From an uncultured bacterium (GTDB lineage: Bacteria > Bacillota_I > Bacilli_A > RFN20 > CAG-826), in assembly GCA_949285455.1 (NCBI GenBank), contig CASDXP010000009.1, positions 1 through 34,244 of the forward strand: DNA of 34,244 nucleotides, in the 5' to 3' direction. The notes beneath the pieces were generated by a model, which ran no database searches, was not told the origin of the DNA, and was given only the letters and a program-made list of their open reading frames with translations. Below are positions 16,521 to 24,006 of the stretch, one piece after another. The number at the start of each line of letters is the position of its first letter. Within the stretch, counting starts at the first letter, position 1. The translations under genes were made by a program, and so were the position numbers.

Positions 16521-16547
16521 ATGAAATCACGTATTAATACTATGTGA
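16521..16547 (+). CDS. possible 8-codon leader peptide coupled to the C39 gene
   Basis: ATG at 16521, eight sense codons (MKSRINTM), stop TGA at 16545-16547. The stop overlaps the GTG start of the next gene in a GTGA arrangement, the usual form of translational coupling. AAGAAAGAAG just upstream is the only purine-rich site near, while the GTG itself has none. Too short to judge by composition. Confidence 0.3.
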   Translation: MKSRINTM

Positions 16548-17737
16548 TACATACGATTTCTCAACTTTACCCAGATGATTGTGGTTACACTTGTTTGAAG
16601 ATGCTCCTCGCTAATTTGAAGAAAGACCGTGGCTATCTATATTTGAAACACCCAAAAACGAGCGGTGCTTATTCTTTTCTCGAACTAAAAGAAATTGCTG
16701 CTAGTTACGGTGTTTCTTTAAATGGCTACCGTTTTTTAAAAAACGAAGATTTATTGACGATCCACGTTTTTCCTTTCATTGCTCAAATTAAAAAAGGTGA
16801 GATAGGGCACGCTGTTCTCGTTTATAAAATTAAGAAAAATAACATCTATTTTGTCGATCCTTTAGAAGGGAAGAAAAAGATGGGATTAGAACAATTTTAT
16901 TGTTTGTTTGCGAATACATGCCTCATCTATGATGAAGTGAAGGAAGATAAGAAGCGAATGAGCGTCTATAAATTTATACCGAAGAAGGAAAGAAGGACGC
17001 AAATAATATTGAATGCTTTGACTAGTTTAACTTTTTTCTCTTTCATCTTCATCATTTCACCTAATATTCCATTTTTCCTGCCTATTTTGCTTCTCATGTG
17101 TTTCGTCATTTTAGAAATCATCTACCGTACTTATTCTTTATCTTTGTCGAAGAAGTTTGATGAAACTTATCTTGCTAATTATTTATATAAAGCAGATGGT
17201 AGTGAAAAATCTTTGAAGACGATCATCGAATTAAAAACTTTTAGCATTAATGCACCTATTACTTTCATCACTAATTTGACGAGCATTCTCGTCTTACTTG
17301 TTTTAGCCTCATTAAGTAACTTAGTGTTCATCTATTTATTTTTCATCATTTTCCTCGTCCATCTTTGTTTCTTCTTCGTCGAAAAACGTTACGTCGAGCC
17401 TAAGAAATTACAAATTTTGCAAAAAGAAAGTATGCTCGAAGTCACGAAGAAAGAAAATTACACACAATTCAAGGCACTAGTGGAAGAACTTAGCAATCTT
17501 AGTGAAGAAGTAGGTAAGCTTTATTTGTTAAAGAAATATATTATTTGGTTCTTAATCGCTCTTCTAGCTTGTTTTATCACCCTAGCGTCAAGTAGTTTTA
17601 ATTTCACTGAGTTATTGTTCGCTTACGTTTTACTTTTCTATTCTTCCGAATCGATCGCTAAGATGTTTAGCTTCACCAGCGCATTTAAAAATTATCAAAT
17701 TGCGTACATGTCATTTATCAACATTTACTTCGCTTAA
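16544..17737 (+). CDS. C39 peptidase / ABC-transporter membrane domain protein lacking the ATPase domain
   Basis: A 397-residue protein built like the front two thirds of a peptidase-containing ABC transporter (PCAT). Residues 1-140 are a C39 cysteine peptidase with Gln7, Cys13 (QLYPDDCGYTCLKM), His89 (GHAVLVY) and Asp105 (FVDP), so the catalytic set is complete. C39 domains cut double-glycine leader peptides. Residues about 150-395 hold six transmembrane helices in three pairs, as in an ABC exporter domain. The chain ends where the nucleotide-binding domain should begin; no Walker A, Walker B or LSGGQ sequence follows in any nearby gene. The start is GTG with no Shine-Dalgarno. It lies after the rpsU terminator, before the DUF362-lar operon. 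No double-glycine peptide was found nearby. Confidence 0.75.
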   Translation: MIHTISQLYPDDCGYTCLKMLLANLKKDRGYLYLKHPKTSGAYSFLELKEIAASYGVSLNGYRFLKNEDLLTIHVFPFIAQIKKGEIGHAVLVYKIKKNNIYFVDPLEGKKKMGLEQFYCLFANTCLIYDEVKEDKKRMSVYKFIPKKERRTQIILNALTSLTFFSFIFIISPNIPFFLPILLLMCFVILEIIYRTYSLSLSKKFDETYLANYLYKADGSEKSLKTIIELKTFSINAPITFITNLTSILVLLVLASLSNLVFIYLFFIIFLVHLCFFFVEKRYVEPKKLQILQKESMLEVTKKENYTQFKALVEELSNLSEEVGKLYLLKKYIIWFLIALLACFITLASSSFNFTELLFAYVLLFYSSESIAKMFSFTSAFKNYQIAYMSFINIYFA

Positions 17738-17778
17738 TTATTATTAGATGAATAATAAATATTGACAATATTGGTCTT

Positions 17779-17807
17779 TTGATATGAAAATAAATATTGA
17801 ATTTAAT
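17779..17807 (+). promoter_or_regulatory. candidate promoter of the DUF362-lar operon
   Basis: TTGATA (17779-17784), 17 bases, TTTAAT (17802-17807), with GAGGAAA before the ATG at 17828. A second -35-like TTGACA lies at 17762-17767 but has only a weak -10 (TATGAA) at 15 bases. Confidence 0.6.
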
Positions 17808-17827
17808 ACTTTTTAGCGAGGAAAAAT

Positions 17828-18697
17828 ATGCCGAGTAAAGTTTATTTTACAAAATCAATTAATAAAGAGGCGCTCGTCAAACTTTACGATGCTTTAGGCA
17901 AGAAATTAAAAGGCAAAGTTGCTTGCAAATTACATTCTGGTGAAGCCGGCAATAAAAATTATCTTCGCCCTACATTCGTCGAAGAAATTATATCTTTATT
18001 AGACGCTACTGTCGTCGAATGTAATACCGCTTATGAAGGCGAGAGAAATACGAACGAAAAACATAAAAAATTATTAAAAGATCACGGTTGGAGTACGCAT
18101 TTTAAAGTCGATTTGTTAGATGAAGAAGGTCCTGATTATAAATTTGACATACCTTATGGTAAACAAATAAAAGAAAATTTTGTTGGTAAGCATCTTTTAA
18201 ATTATGATTCTTTGCTCGTCATCTCACATTTTAAAGGCCATGGGATGGGAGGCTATGGTGGAGCTTTAAAACAATTATCCATCGGCTGTGCATCTTCGTT
18301 TGGCAAAAGATATATTCATGGTGCAGGTGATGCGACGATGGATATGTTTAAAACTGAACAAGCAAAATTCGTCACTTCAATGGGTGATGCTGCGAGTAGC
18401 GTCCACAAATATTTTAAAAGCCGTGCTGTTTACATTAATTGCATGGTTAATATTTCCATCGATTGCGATTGCGATGCGAACGCTCACGCACCTTGCATGC
18501 AAGATATCGGCCTTCTCATCAGCGAAGATCCAGTCGCTATCGACCAAGCATGTCTAGATATCATCTACAATTCTAAAGACCTAGGAAAGGAACAATTGAT
18601 CGAAAGAATCGAATCTCGACTTGGCCATCTCATCATCGATACAGCGGAAGAAGATGGCTGTGGGAGTTCTAATTACGAACTTATTAGCATCGATTAA
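17828..18697 (+). CDS. DUF362 family protein heading the lar operon
   Basis: A 289-residue DUF362-type protein. Recognisable family blocks are the N-terminal VYFTKSINKEAL, KLHSGEAGNKNYLRP, the central VISHFKGHGMGGYGGALKQL, and the C-terminal IDCDCDANAHAPCMQDIGLL followed by SEDPVAIDQACLD. The Cys cluster C-D-C-x7-C could bind a metal. No separate ferredoxin domain is present, unlike longer DUF362 proteins. Biochemical function of the family is not established to my knowledge. The next gene, larC, starts seven bases downstream, so it is very likely co-transcribed with larC-larB-larE. Its position suggests it uses, stores or loads the nickel-pincer cofactor; this is inference. Confidence 0.8.
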   Translation: MPSKVYFTKSINKEALVKLYDALGKKLKGKVACKLHSGEAGNKNYLRPTFVEEIISLLDATVVECNTAYEGERNTNEKHKKLLKDHGWSTHFKVDLLDEEGPDYKFDIPYGKQIKENFVGKHLLNYDSLLVISHFKGHGMGGYGGALKQLSIGCASSFGKRYIHGAGDATMDMFKTEQAKFVTSMGDAASSVHKYFKSRAVYINCMVNISIDCDCDANAHAPCMQDIGLLISEDPVAIDQACLDIIYNSKDLGKEQLIERIESRLGHLIIDTAEEDGCGSSNYELISID

Positions 18698-18704
18698 ACA
18701 GTTT

Positions 18705-19874
18705 ATGAGAATTTTATATTTTAATGCTTCTAGTGGTATAAGCGGCAATATGACCTTAGCCGCCTTATTAGAAATTATCGGCGATGATAATTATCTTTTA
18801 GATGAATTGAAAAAATTACATTTGGATGGCTATGAAATTATCATTGAACAAGTGAACAAAAATCACATTCACGCGAAGCACGTGGAAGTGAAAGTTGAAG
18901 AAAGTCACGTCCATAGACATTTGAGCGATATTGATAAGATAATCGATGGAAGCGATTTAAAAGTTTCTATCAAAGCTTTGGCGAAAAAAATGTTTCTTGC
19001 GGTAGCGAAAGCAGAAAGTAAAGTACATGGTATTCCATTAGAAGAAGTACATTTTCACGAAGTAGGAGCATTAGATTCCATCATCGATATCGTCGGGACA
19101 GCAATTTTGATCGATAAAATTCATCCCGATAAGATTTACGGTGGGGAATTAAATGAAGGGAAAGGCTTCATCACTTGTAAGCACGGTCTCATGGCTGTTC
19201 CTGTACCCGCTACTTTAGAAATTTTAAAAGAAGGACAAATCCCTTTTAAACAAATCGATATCGAAACAGAACTTATCACTCCGACGGGGGCCGCTATTTT
19301 TGCTACCTTAGTAGAAAAAATCCAAGATATACCGCATGGTAAAATAATTAAGCGTGGCTTTGGAGCGGGCACAAAAGATATTAAAATTCCCAATATCTTA
19401 ATAGCTCTATTGATGGAAGAAGAAGATGAAATGAACGAAGAAGACGTTTACGTCTTAAACACGAACATTGACGATAGCAATGGGGAAATTTTAGGCTACG
19501 TTCAAGAAAAACTTTTAGCCTTAGGAGCCTTAGATGTTTCTTTTATTCCTCTCTACATGAAAAAGAATCGCCCAGCTTATAAACTTGAAGTTATTTTAAA
19601 GCCGAATGATTTAGCTAAGATTAGCGACCTTATCTTTTTAGAAACTTCTTCTATAGGAGTAAGATATCGTAAAGAAAAGCGTCTCATCTTGAAAAGGGAA
19701 GAGATGAGCGTCGATTCAATTTATGGGCCTCTTAAAGGGAAGAAAGTTTATACTTCGAATGGAACAAAGATTTATCCAGAATATGAATCATTGAAAGAAA
19801 TTGCTAAGAAAAAAGATATTCCCTTAAAAGATTTATACGATTTATTTATTATTTTGACGAATTATGGAAATTAA
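18705..19874 (+). CDS. larC: nickel insertion protein LarC (pincer cofactor synthesis)
   Basis: LarC is the CTP-dependent cyclometallase that inserts nickel into the pyridinium-3,5-bisthiocarboxylate mononucleotide to form the NPN cofactor. The 389 residues contain MRILYFNASSGISGNMTLA at the N terminus, a His-rich segment (SHVHRH), the FHEVGALDSIIDIVG block and the C-terminal VLNTNIDDSNGEILGY and SIGVRYRKEKR parts. LarC1 and LarC2 regions are in one uninterrupted frame; in Lactiplantibacillus plantarum they are joined by frameshifting. An upstream ATG at 18621 lies inside the DUF362 gene and is rejected. No Shine-Dalgarno is seen; coupling is likely. The 3' end overlaps larB by 11 bases. Confidence 0.93.
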   Translation: MRILYFNASSGISGNMTLAALLEIIGDDNYLLDELKKLHLDGYEIIIEQVNKNHIHAKHVEVKVEESHVHRHLSDIDKIIDGSDLKVSIKALAKKMFLAVAKAESKVHGIPLEEVHFHEVGALDSIIDIVGTAILIDKIHPDKIYGGELNEGKGFITCKHGLMAVPVPATLEILKEGQIPFKQIDIETELITPTGAAIFATLVEKIQDIPHGKIIKRGFGAGTKDIKIPNILIALLMEEEDEMNEEDVYVLNTNIDDSNGEILGYVQEKLLALGALDVSFIPLYMKKNRPAYKLEVILKPNDLAKISDLIFLETSSIGVRYRKEKRLILKREEMSVDSIYGPLKGKKVYTSNGTKIYPEYESLKEIAKKKDIPLKDLYDLFIILTNYGN

Positions 19875-20604
19875 AGAAATATTAAGACGATACAAAAATG
19901 ATGAGATAAATGAAGAAGAAACTTTGAAATTATTGAATAAAGTTTCTTTTGAAGATTTAGGTTTCGCTAAAATCGATCATGATCGTAAAGAAAGAACAGG
20001 CGTAAGCGAAGTTATATATGGCGAAAATAAAAGCGAAGAACAACTCGCTAAAATCTTTCTAAATTTATACGAGAAAAATGGCGAAGTTTTAGCCACGAGA
20101 GTAAATGAAAAACAATTTAACTATGTTAAAAGTTATCTTCCTCAAGTAAGTTACGATAAAGATTCGCGCATTTTAAAAATTGCTAAGGAGAAGAAAAAAG
20201 TTGGTAAGATTATCATTCTTAGCGCTGGAACTGCGGACTCCAATGTGGCAAATGAAGCATACGAAGTAGCAGATTTTCTTGGTTCAAACGTCGAAAAAAT
20301 TTACGATGTCGGTGTCTCTGGTATCCATCGACTTTTAGCTTATGAAGAAGAAATTAAAACTGCCCATGTCATCATCTGCGTGGCTGGGATGGAAGGTGCT
20401 TTAGCAAGCGTCGTCGCCGGGTTAGTTAAAGTTCCTGTCATCGCTTGTCCAACTTCGGTCGGCTACGGTTCTAATTTCCACGGTTTAAGTGCATTATTAA
20501 CGATGCTCAATTCTTGTGCGAACGGGGTGAGCGTCGTCAATATCGATAATGGTTTTGGAGCGGCTTACATCGCTCATCAAATTAATTTATTAGCGGAAAA
20601 ATGA
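19864..20604 (+). CDS. larB: pyridinium biscarboxylic acid synthase LarB
   Basis: LarB carboxylates and hydrolyses nicotinic acid adenine dinucleotide to give the biscarboxylated pyridinium mononucleotide, the first step of NPN cofactor synthesis. The 246-residue protein has an N-terminal helical part and a C-terminal PurE-like domain: SAGTADSNVANEAYEVADFL, DVGVSGIHRLLAY, VAGMEGALASVVAGLV, CPTSVGYGSNFHGLSALL, NIDNGFGAAYIAHQ. It overlaps larC by 11 bases and larE by four (ATGA), so the three are tightly coupled. Confidence 0.95.
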   Translation: MEIKEILRRYKNDEINEEETLKLLNKVSFEDLGFAKIDHDRKERTGVSEVIYGENKSEEQLAKIFLNLYEKNGEVLATRVNEKQFNYVKSYLPQVSYDKDSRILKIAKEKKKVGKIIILSAGTADSNVANEAYEVADFLGSNVEKIYDVGVSGIHRLLAYEEEIKTAHVIICVAGMEGALASVVAGLVKVPVIACPTSVGYGSNFHGLSALLTMLNSCANGVSVVNIDNGFGAAYIAHQINLLAEK

Positions 20605-21392
20605 AAGATATTAAATTAAGTAATTTAAAACAGTATTTAAAAGACGAAGGTAAACTCGCTATCGCATATTCTGGCGGTATCGATTCTTTGTTCTTATTAA
20701 AAATTGCTACGCTTACTTTAGGAAAAGAAAATGTTAAAGGTTACCTTGTTAGTCATCCTTTATTAGGAAAAGAAAATTTAAAAGCTGCCATCAAACTTTT
20801 AGATAAATATTCTCTTCCTTACGAAGTAATTGACGTGGATACTTTAAAAGTCGCAGCGATTAAATCCAATAGCCTTACTCGCTGCTATCATTGTAAGAAA
20901 ACGATGATGAACGCTATTTTAGAAGCGATGAAAAAAGATGGCTTTTCTAAACTTTTAGTCGGCGAAAATAAAAGCGATACGTTAGAAGAAAATAGGCCAG
21001 GTAAAAAAGCTCTTGAAGAATTAAAAATTCTTACCCCTCTTAGCGATCTAGATTTTTATAAAGAAGATATTAGAAAATGTGCAAGAAAAATTGCCATAAG
21101 TGAATTCGATATGCCTTCTAATAGTTGTTTAGCGACGAGGTTTCCTTATAACCATACTCTAATGATAAAGAAATTAAGACGCGTCGAGAAAGTGGAAACA
21201 ATTTTAAAAATTTTAGGTTACAAAGTTATCAGGGCTAGAGAAGAAAATGACATCTTACGTTTGGAGATAAGAAAGAAAGATTTTTCTAAATTGGTGAAAG
21301 ATGAAGAAGCGATAAGTGCTCTTAATAAACTTGGTTATAGATTTATTACTCTCGATTTAAATGGCTACCGTAAAGGAAGTTACGATAAATAA
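20601..21392 (+). CDS. larE: sacrificial sulfur transferase LarE
   Basis: LarE activates the LarB product with ATP and replaces carboxylate oxygens with sulfur. The 263-residue protein carries the PP-loop SGGIDS at residues 24-29 and the motif SNSCLATRF with Cys176, the same number as the sacrificial cysteine of L. plantarum LarE. That version gives up its own cysteine sulfur, whereas others use a [4Fe-4S] cluster. Additional cysteines (TRCYHCKK near residues 94-98, and one before IAISEF) could matter. It is the last gene of the operon; no poly-U terminator follows, only a short hairpin at 21398. Confidence 0.94.
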   Translation: MKDIKLSNLKQYLKDEGKLAIAYSGGIDSLFLLKIATLTLGKENVKGYLVSHPLLGKENLKAAIKLLDKYSLPYEVIDVDTLKVAAIKSNSLTRCYHCKKTMMNAILEAMKKDGFSKLLVGENKSDTLEENRPGKKALEELKILTPLSDLDFYKEDIRKCARKIAISEFDMPSNSCLATRFPYNHTLMIKKLRRVEKVETILKILGYKVIRAREENDILRLEIRKKDFSKLVKDEEAISALNKLGYRFITLDLNGYRKGSYDK

Positions 21393-21397
21393 AATCG

Positions 21398-21414
21398 CCT
21401 ATCTATAAGATAGG
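21398..21414 (+). other. short hairpin between larE and ybeY
   Basis: CCTATCT (21398-21404), loop ATA, AGATAGG (21408-21414): a perfect 7-bp stem with no T run. It ends six bases before the ybeY extended -10, so it could be an operator or a weak transcript end. Confidence 0.45.
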
Positions 21415-21419
21415 GAAGG

Positions 21420-21428
21420 TGTTATAAT
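21420..21428 (+). promoter_or_regulatory. extended -10 promoter of ybeY (TGtTATAAT)
   Basis: A perfect extended -10, TG-T-TATAAT. Only six bases separate it from the ATG at 21435, so +1 would fall on the start codon (leaderless mRNA). GGAAGG at 21414-21419 is too far upstream to serve as a Shine-Dalgarno and would not be in the transcript. Confidence 0.6.
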
Positions 21429-21434
21429 TAAAAT

Positions 21435-21905
21435 ATGAATTTACATTTTGAATATAGTGACTTAGTAAGCCAAAAAAATTATGAGCCGTTACTGCGCTTT
21501 TATCTCGAATTAACTTTAAAAACTTTGCGTATCGATTGTGACGATTTATTTTTATCTTTATCGATCGTCGATGATGAACTTATGCATACGTTAAATTTAT
21601 CTTATCGAAAAGTTGATCGTTCCACGGATGTTTTATCCTTTGCATTTTTAGAAGGTGAAAAACTTAATTACCAAGATAAGATGTTAGACTTAGGGGAGAT
21701 TTATATTTCCTTAGCAAAATGTGAAGAACAAGCACCGATGTATAATCTTACAGTAGAAGAGGAATTAGCCTATCTTTTCATCCATGGATTATTACATCTA
21801 TTTGGTTACGACCACGACACGGAAGAAAAAAAGCAAACTATGTTTGCCTTACAAGATGAAATATTTAAGAAAGGAAAAGATTATGGATTACCAAAAATTG
21901 ATTGA
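21435..21905 (+). CDS. ybeY: endoribonuclease YbeY (16S rRNA 3' processing)
   Basis: YbeY is a zinc-dependent endoribonuclease needed for 16S rRNA 3'-end maturation and ribosome quality control. The 156-residue protein has the signature H117-x3-H121-x5-H127 in HGLLHLFGYDH, and the upstream YRKVDRSTDVLSFAF and DLGEIYISL blocks. It opens the ybeY-cdd-era-recO block known from Firmicutes; phoH upstream and dgkA downstream are missing here. It overlaps cdd by 23 bases. Confidence 0.95.
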   Translation: MNLHFEYSDLVSQKNYEPLLRFYLELTLKTLRIDCDDLFLSLSIVDDELMHTLNLSYRKVDRSTDVLSFAFLEGEKLNYQDKMLDLGEIYISLAKCEEQAPMYNLTVEEELAYLFIHGLLHLFGYDHDTEEKKQTMFALQDEIFKKGKDYGLPKID

Positions 21906-22284
21906 AAAAGCAAAGGAAGCAAGAAAATTATCTTATACGCCTTATTCCCATTTTCCAGTAGGGGCGGCCTTATTGACGAAAGAAGGAAAAGTTTACGTGG
22001 GGGCAAATATCGAAAATGCTTCTTACCCTCTTTGTATGTGCGCGGAAAGAAATGCCATTTATCAATCGTATTTAGATGGAGTAAGAAAAGATGATATTGC
22101 CGCTATCGTTATCGTCGCAGATACGCCTAATCCATGTTCTCCTTGTGGCGCATGCCGCCAAGTCATAAGTGAATTAATGGATGAAAACGCTGATGTCATC
22201 ATGACGAATTTGAATGACGACACCTTAGTGGTAAAGGTGAAAGATATCTTACCTTTCGCTTTTAGCGAAGAGGATTTAAAGTAA
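21883..22284 (+). CDS. cdd: cytidine deaminase
   Basis: Cdd deaminates cytidine and deoxycytidine for pyrimidine salvage. The 133-residue protein starts at ATG 21883, preceded by AAGGAAAAG; an earlier in-frame ATG at 21784 lies deep in ybeY and does not match the family. Zinc ligands are Cys53 (CAERNAIY, with catalytic Glu55) and Cys88/Cys91 in SPCGACRQV. The tetrameric-type length and the N-terminal SYTPYSHFPVGAALL are typical. Confidence 0.96.
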   Translation: MDYQKLIEKAKEARKLSYTPYSHFPVGAALLTKEGKVYVGANIENASYPLCMCAERNAIYQSYLDGVRKDDIAAIVIVADTPNPCSPCGACRQVISELMDENADVIMTNLNDDTLVVKVKDILPFAFSEEDLK

Positions 22285-22285
22285 G

Positions 22286-23152
22286 ATGAAAACTGGTTTC
22301 GTTGCACTTTTAGGGCGCACTAACGTCGGTAAATCTTCAATTTTAAACGAAATTATTCAAGAAAAAGTTTCCATCGTCACTTATAAACCACAGACGACGC
22401 GTAATAAGATACGTGGTATCTATACGGATAATGAAGCGCAACTCGTCTTCTTAGATACGCCAGGAATTCATCATCCTTATAAAGAATTAGGAAAGAAGAT
22501 GAACCATCTTGCTTTCGAAGCTTTAAAAGATGCGGATGTGATAGTTCTAGTCATCGATGTCAAAGCTAAAAAAGATGAATTAGATGAAGAAATTATCGAA
22601 AGATTAAAAAAGATTAAAAATCTTATCATTTGTTTCAACAAAATCGATTTAGCAAGCGTTATTGAAGTGGAAGAAAAGAAAAATTATTACAAAGAAAAAC
22701 TTGCTCACGCAAAGATGATTGAAACAAGTGTGAAAGATCATTTTAATTTAGATGGTTTAATTAAATTAATTAAAGATGATTTAAATGAAGGTCCTTTATA
22801 TTACGATCCAAACGATAAAAGTGACGCTTCTTTATCTTTTAAAATAAGTGAGACAATCAGGGAAAAAGCTCTCAATTTTTTACGCGATGAAGTTCCGCAC
22901 GCCCTCTACGTCGAAATTGAAAATATTGAATTTAAACCAAAGAAGATGATCATCAACGCTTCACTCATCTTAGAAAATGAAGGACAAAAAGGTATCGTCA
23001 TTGGAAAAAATGGCCGGATGATTCAAAAAATTGGAAGAAGCGCAAGATTAGATTTAGAAAATATGTTCCATAAGACGATATATTTAGAACTTTTCGTCAA
23101 AGTGAAAGAAGATTGGCGAGATAAGAATAGTTTCGTCAAAACTTTCCAATAA
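22286..23152 (+). CDS. era: GTPase Era
   Basis: Era binds 16S rRNA and acts in 30S assembly. The 288-residue protein has the G1 loop GRTNVGKS (residues 10-17), the TTRNKIRG switch region, G3 DTPGIHHP, G4 NKID, and a C-terminal KH domain with the VIGKNGRMIQKIG motif (IVIGKNGRM). It starts one base after the cdd stop, with GAGG inside the end of cdd. Confidence 0.97.
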   Translation: MKTGFVALLGRTNVGKSSILNEIIQEKVSIVTYKPQTTRNKIRGIYTDNEAQLVFLDTPGIHHPYKELGKKMNHLAFEALKDADVIVLVIDVKAKKDELDEEIIERLKKIKNLIICFNKIDLASVIEVEEKKNYYKEKLAHAKMIETSVKDHFNLDGLIKLIKDDLNEGPLYYDPNDKSDASLSFKISETIREKALNFLRDEVPHALYVEIENIEFKPKKMIINASLILENEGQKGIVIGKNGRMIQKIGRSARLDLENMFHKTIYLELFVKVKEDWRDKNSFVKTFQ

Positions 23153-23157
23153 TCAAT

Positions 23158-23886
23158 ATGAAAGAAATAGAAGGTATTATCATCCATCAAATTGCGCAGA
23201 AAGAAAAAGATGCGATGTTATCTTTTCTAACGAAAGAAGGCTTATTATCAATTTATGCAAGAGGTATCAAAGATAATAAGAGCAAGAACGCACACGCTGT
23301 AAGTGTTGGCTGTCTATCTTCTTTAGAAATTAACGAAGGTCGTCTAGGTGGCAAATCCTTAAAGAGCGCAACTTTAATTACTTATCTAGGAGAAAATTTA
23401 AAATCATTGTTGGATTATGCTTGTTTTAATTATGCTTTAGAACTAGCAAGAAAAGCTGACGAAGTAATAGAAGATAAAAGTCGTGCTTTTGAAACGCTTC
23501 ACACTTTTTTATCAATTGAAAAAATAGATGATAGCGTCGCTCATCTATTAGCCTACATCACACAAATTTTAATTCTTTTAGGTGAGAGAATAAAAATTGA
23601 TGGTTGCGTCTATTGCGATAAAAAAAGTGAAATCGTTTCTTATTCATTAGATGATGGCGGATTAATCTGCCAAAATCATTTCGATAAGGGGAGAATGGAA
23701 AAAGAAAGTAATGATCAAATTAATCTTTTACGTTTTTTATTTATGGCTAAACAAGAAGAAGCGAGGCGATTAAATCTTACTTTGAAACAATATCTTCATC
23801 TATTAAATCAATATCATATCTTATTAAAAGATAATTTAGGAATTGACATCAAATCATTCGCTTTATTTAAACCATTTTTTCAATAA
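23158..23886 (+). CDS. recO: DNA repair protein RecO
   Basis: RecO helps load RecA on SSB-covered single-stranded DNA with RecR/RecF. The 242-residue protein has an N-terminal OB fold (EGIIIHQIAQKEKDAML, LSIYARGIKDNKSK), a helical middle and a C-terminal zinc site (CVYCDKK and later ICQNH). It lies directly after era as in most Firmicutes. No Shine-Dalgarno is evident five bases after the era stop, so coupling is likely. Confidence 0.92.
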   Translation: MKEIEGIIIHQIAQKEKDAMLSFLTKEGLLSIYARGIKDNKSKNAHAVSVGCLSSLEINEGRLGGKSLKSATLITYLGENLKSLLDYACFNYALELARKADEVIEDKSRAFETLHTFLSIEKIDDSVAHLLAYITQILILLGERIKIDGCVYCDKKSEIVSYSLDDGGLICQNHFDKGRMEKESNDQINLLRFLFMAKQEEARRLNLTLKQYLHLLNQYHILLKDNLGIDIKSFALFKPFFQ

Positions 23887-23945
23887 TTATTTAATTTTAT
23901 TCAATTTACGTAGTAAAAAGTACATAAAATAACACTTATAATGGG

Positions 23946-23974
23946 TTGACAAGACTTTTAAAAATCCTTATTCT
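23946..23974 (+). promoter_or_regulatory. promoter of glyS
   Basis: A perfect TTGACA (23946-23951), 17 bases, TATTCT (23969-23974). The predicted leader is about 25 bases, with AAGGAG (23994-23999) before the ATG. That is too short for a T-box. An additional TATAAT at 23937-23942 lacks a good -35. Confidence 0.7.
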
Positions 23975-24006
23975 TTTAAGCGTGTTTATTTTAAGGAGCA
24001 AAATCT

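Noticed and set aside
17738-17827. Remnant ATPase domain after the C39 gene
   Set aside because: Only 90 bases of AT-rich promoter sequence; no Walker or signature motif in any frame.
18621-18704. Longer LarC starting inside the DUF362 gene
   Set aside because: The added residues do not resemble LarC; the family N terminus starts at 18705.
21398-21414. Terminator after larE
   Set aside because: The stem is perfect but has no T run and merges into the ybeY promoter, so it is listed only as a hairpin.
23887-24006. T-box riboswitch before glyS
   Set aside because: The predicted leader after the TTGACA/TATTCT promoter is only about 25 bases, and no specifier stem, T-box sequence or terminator is present.
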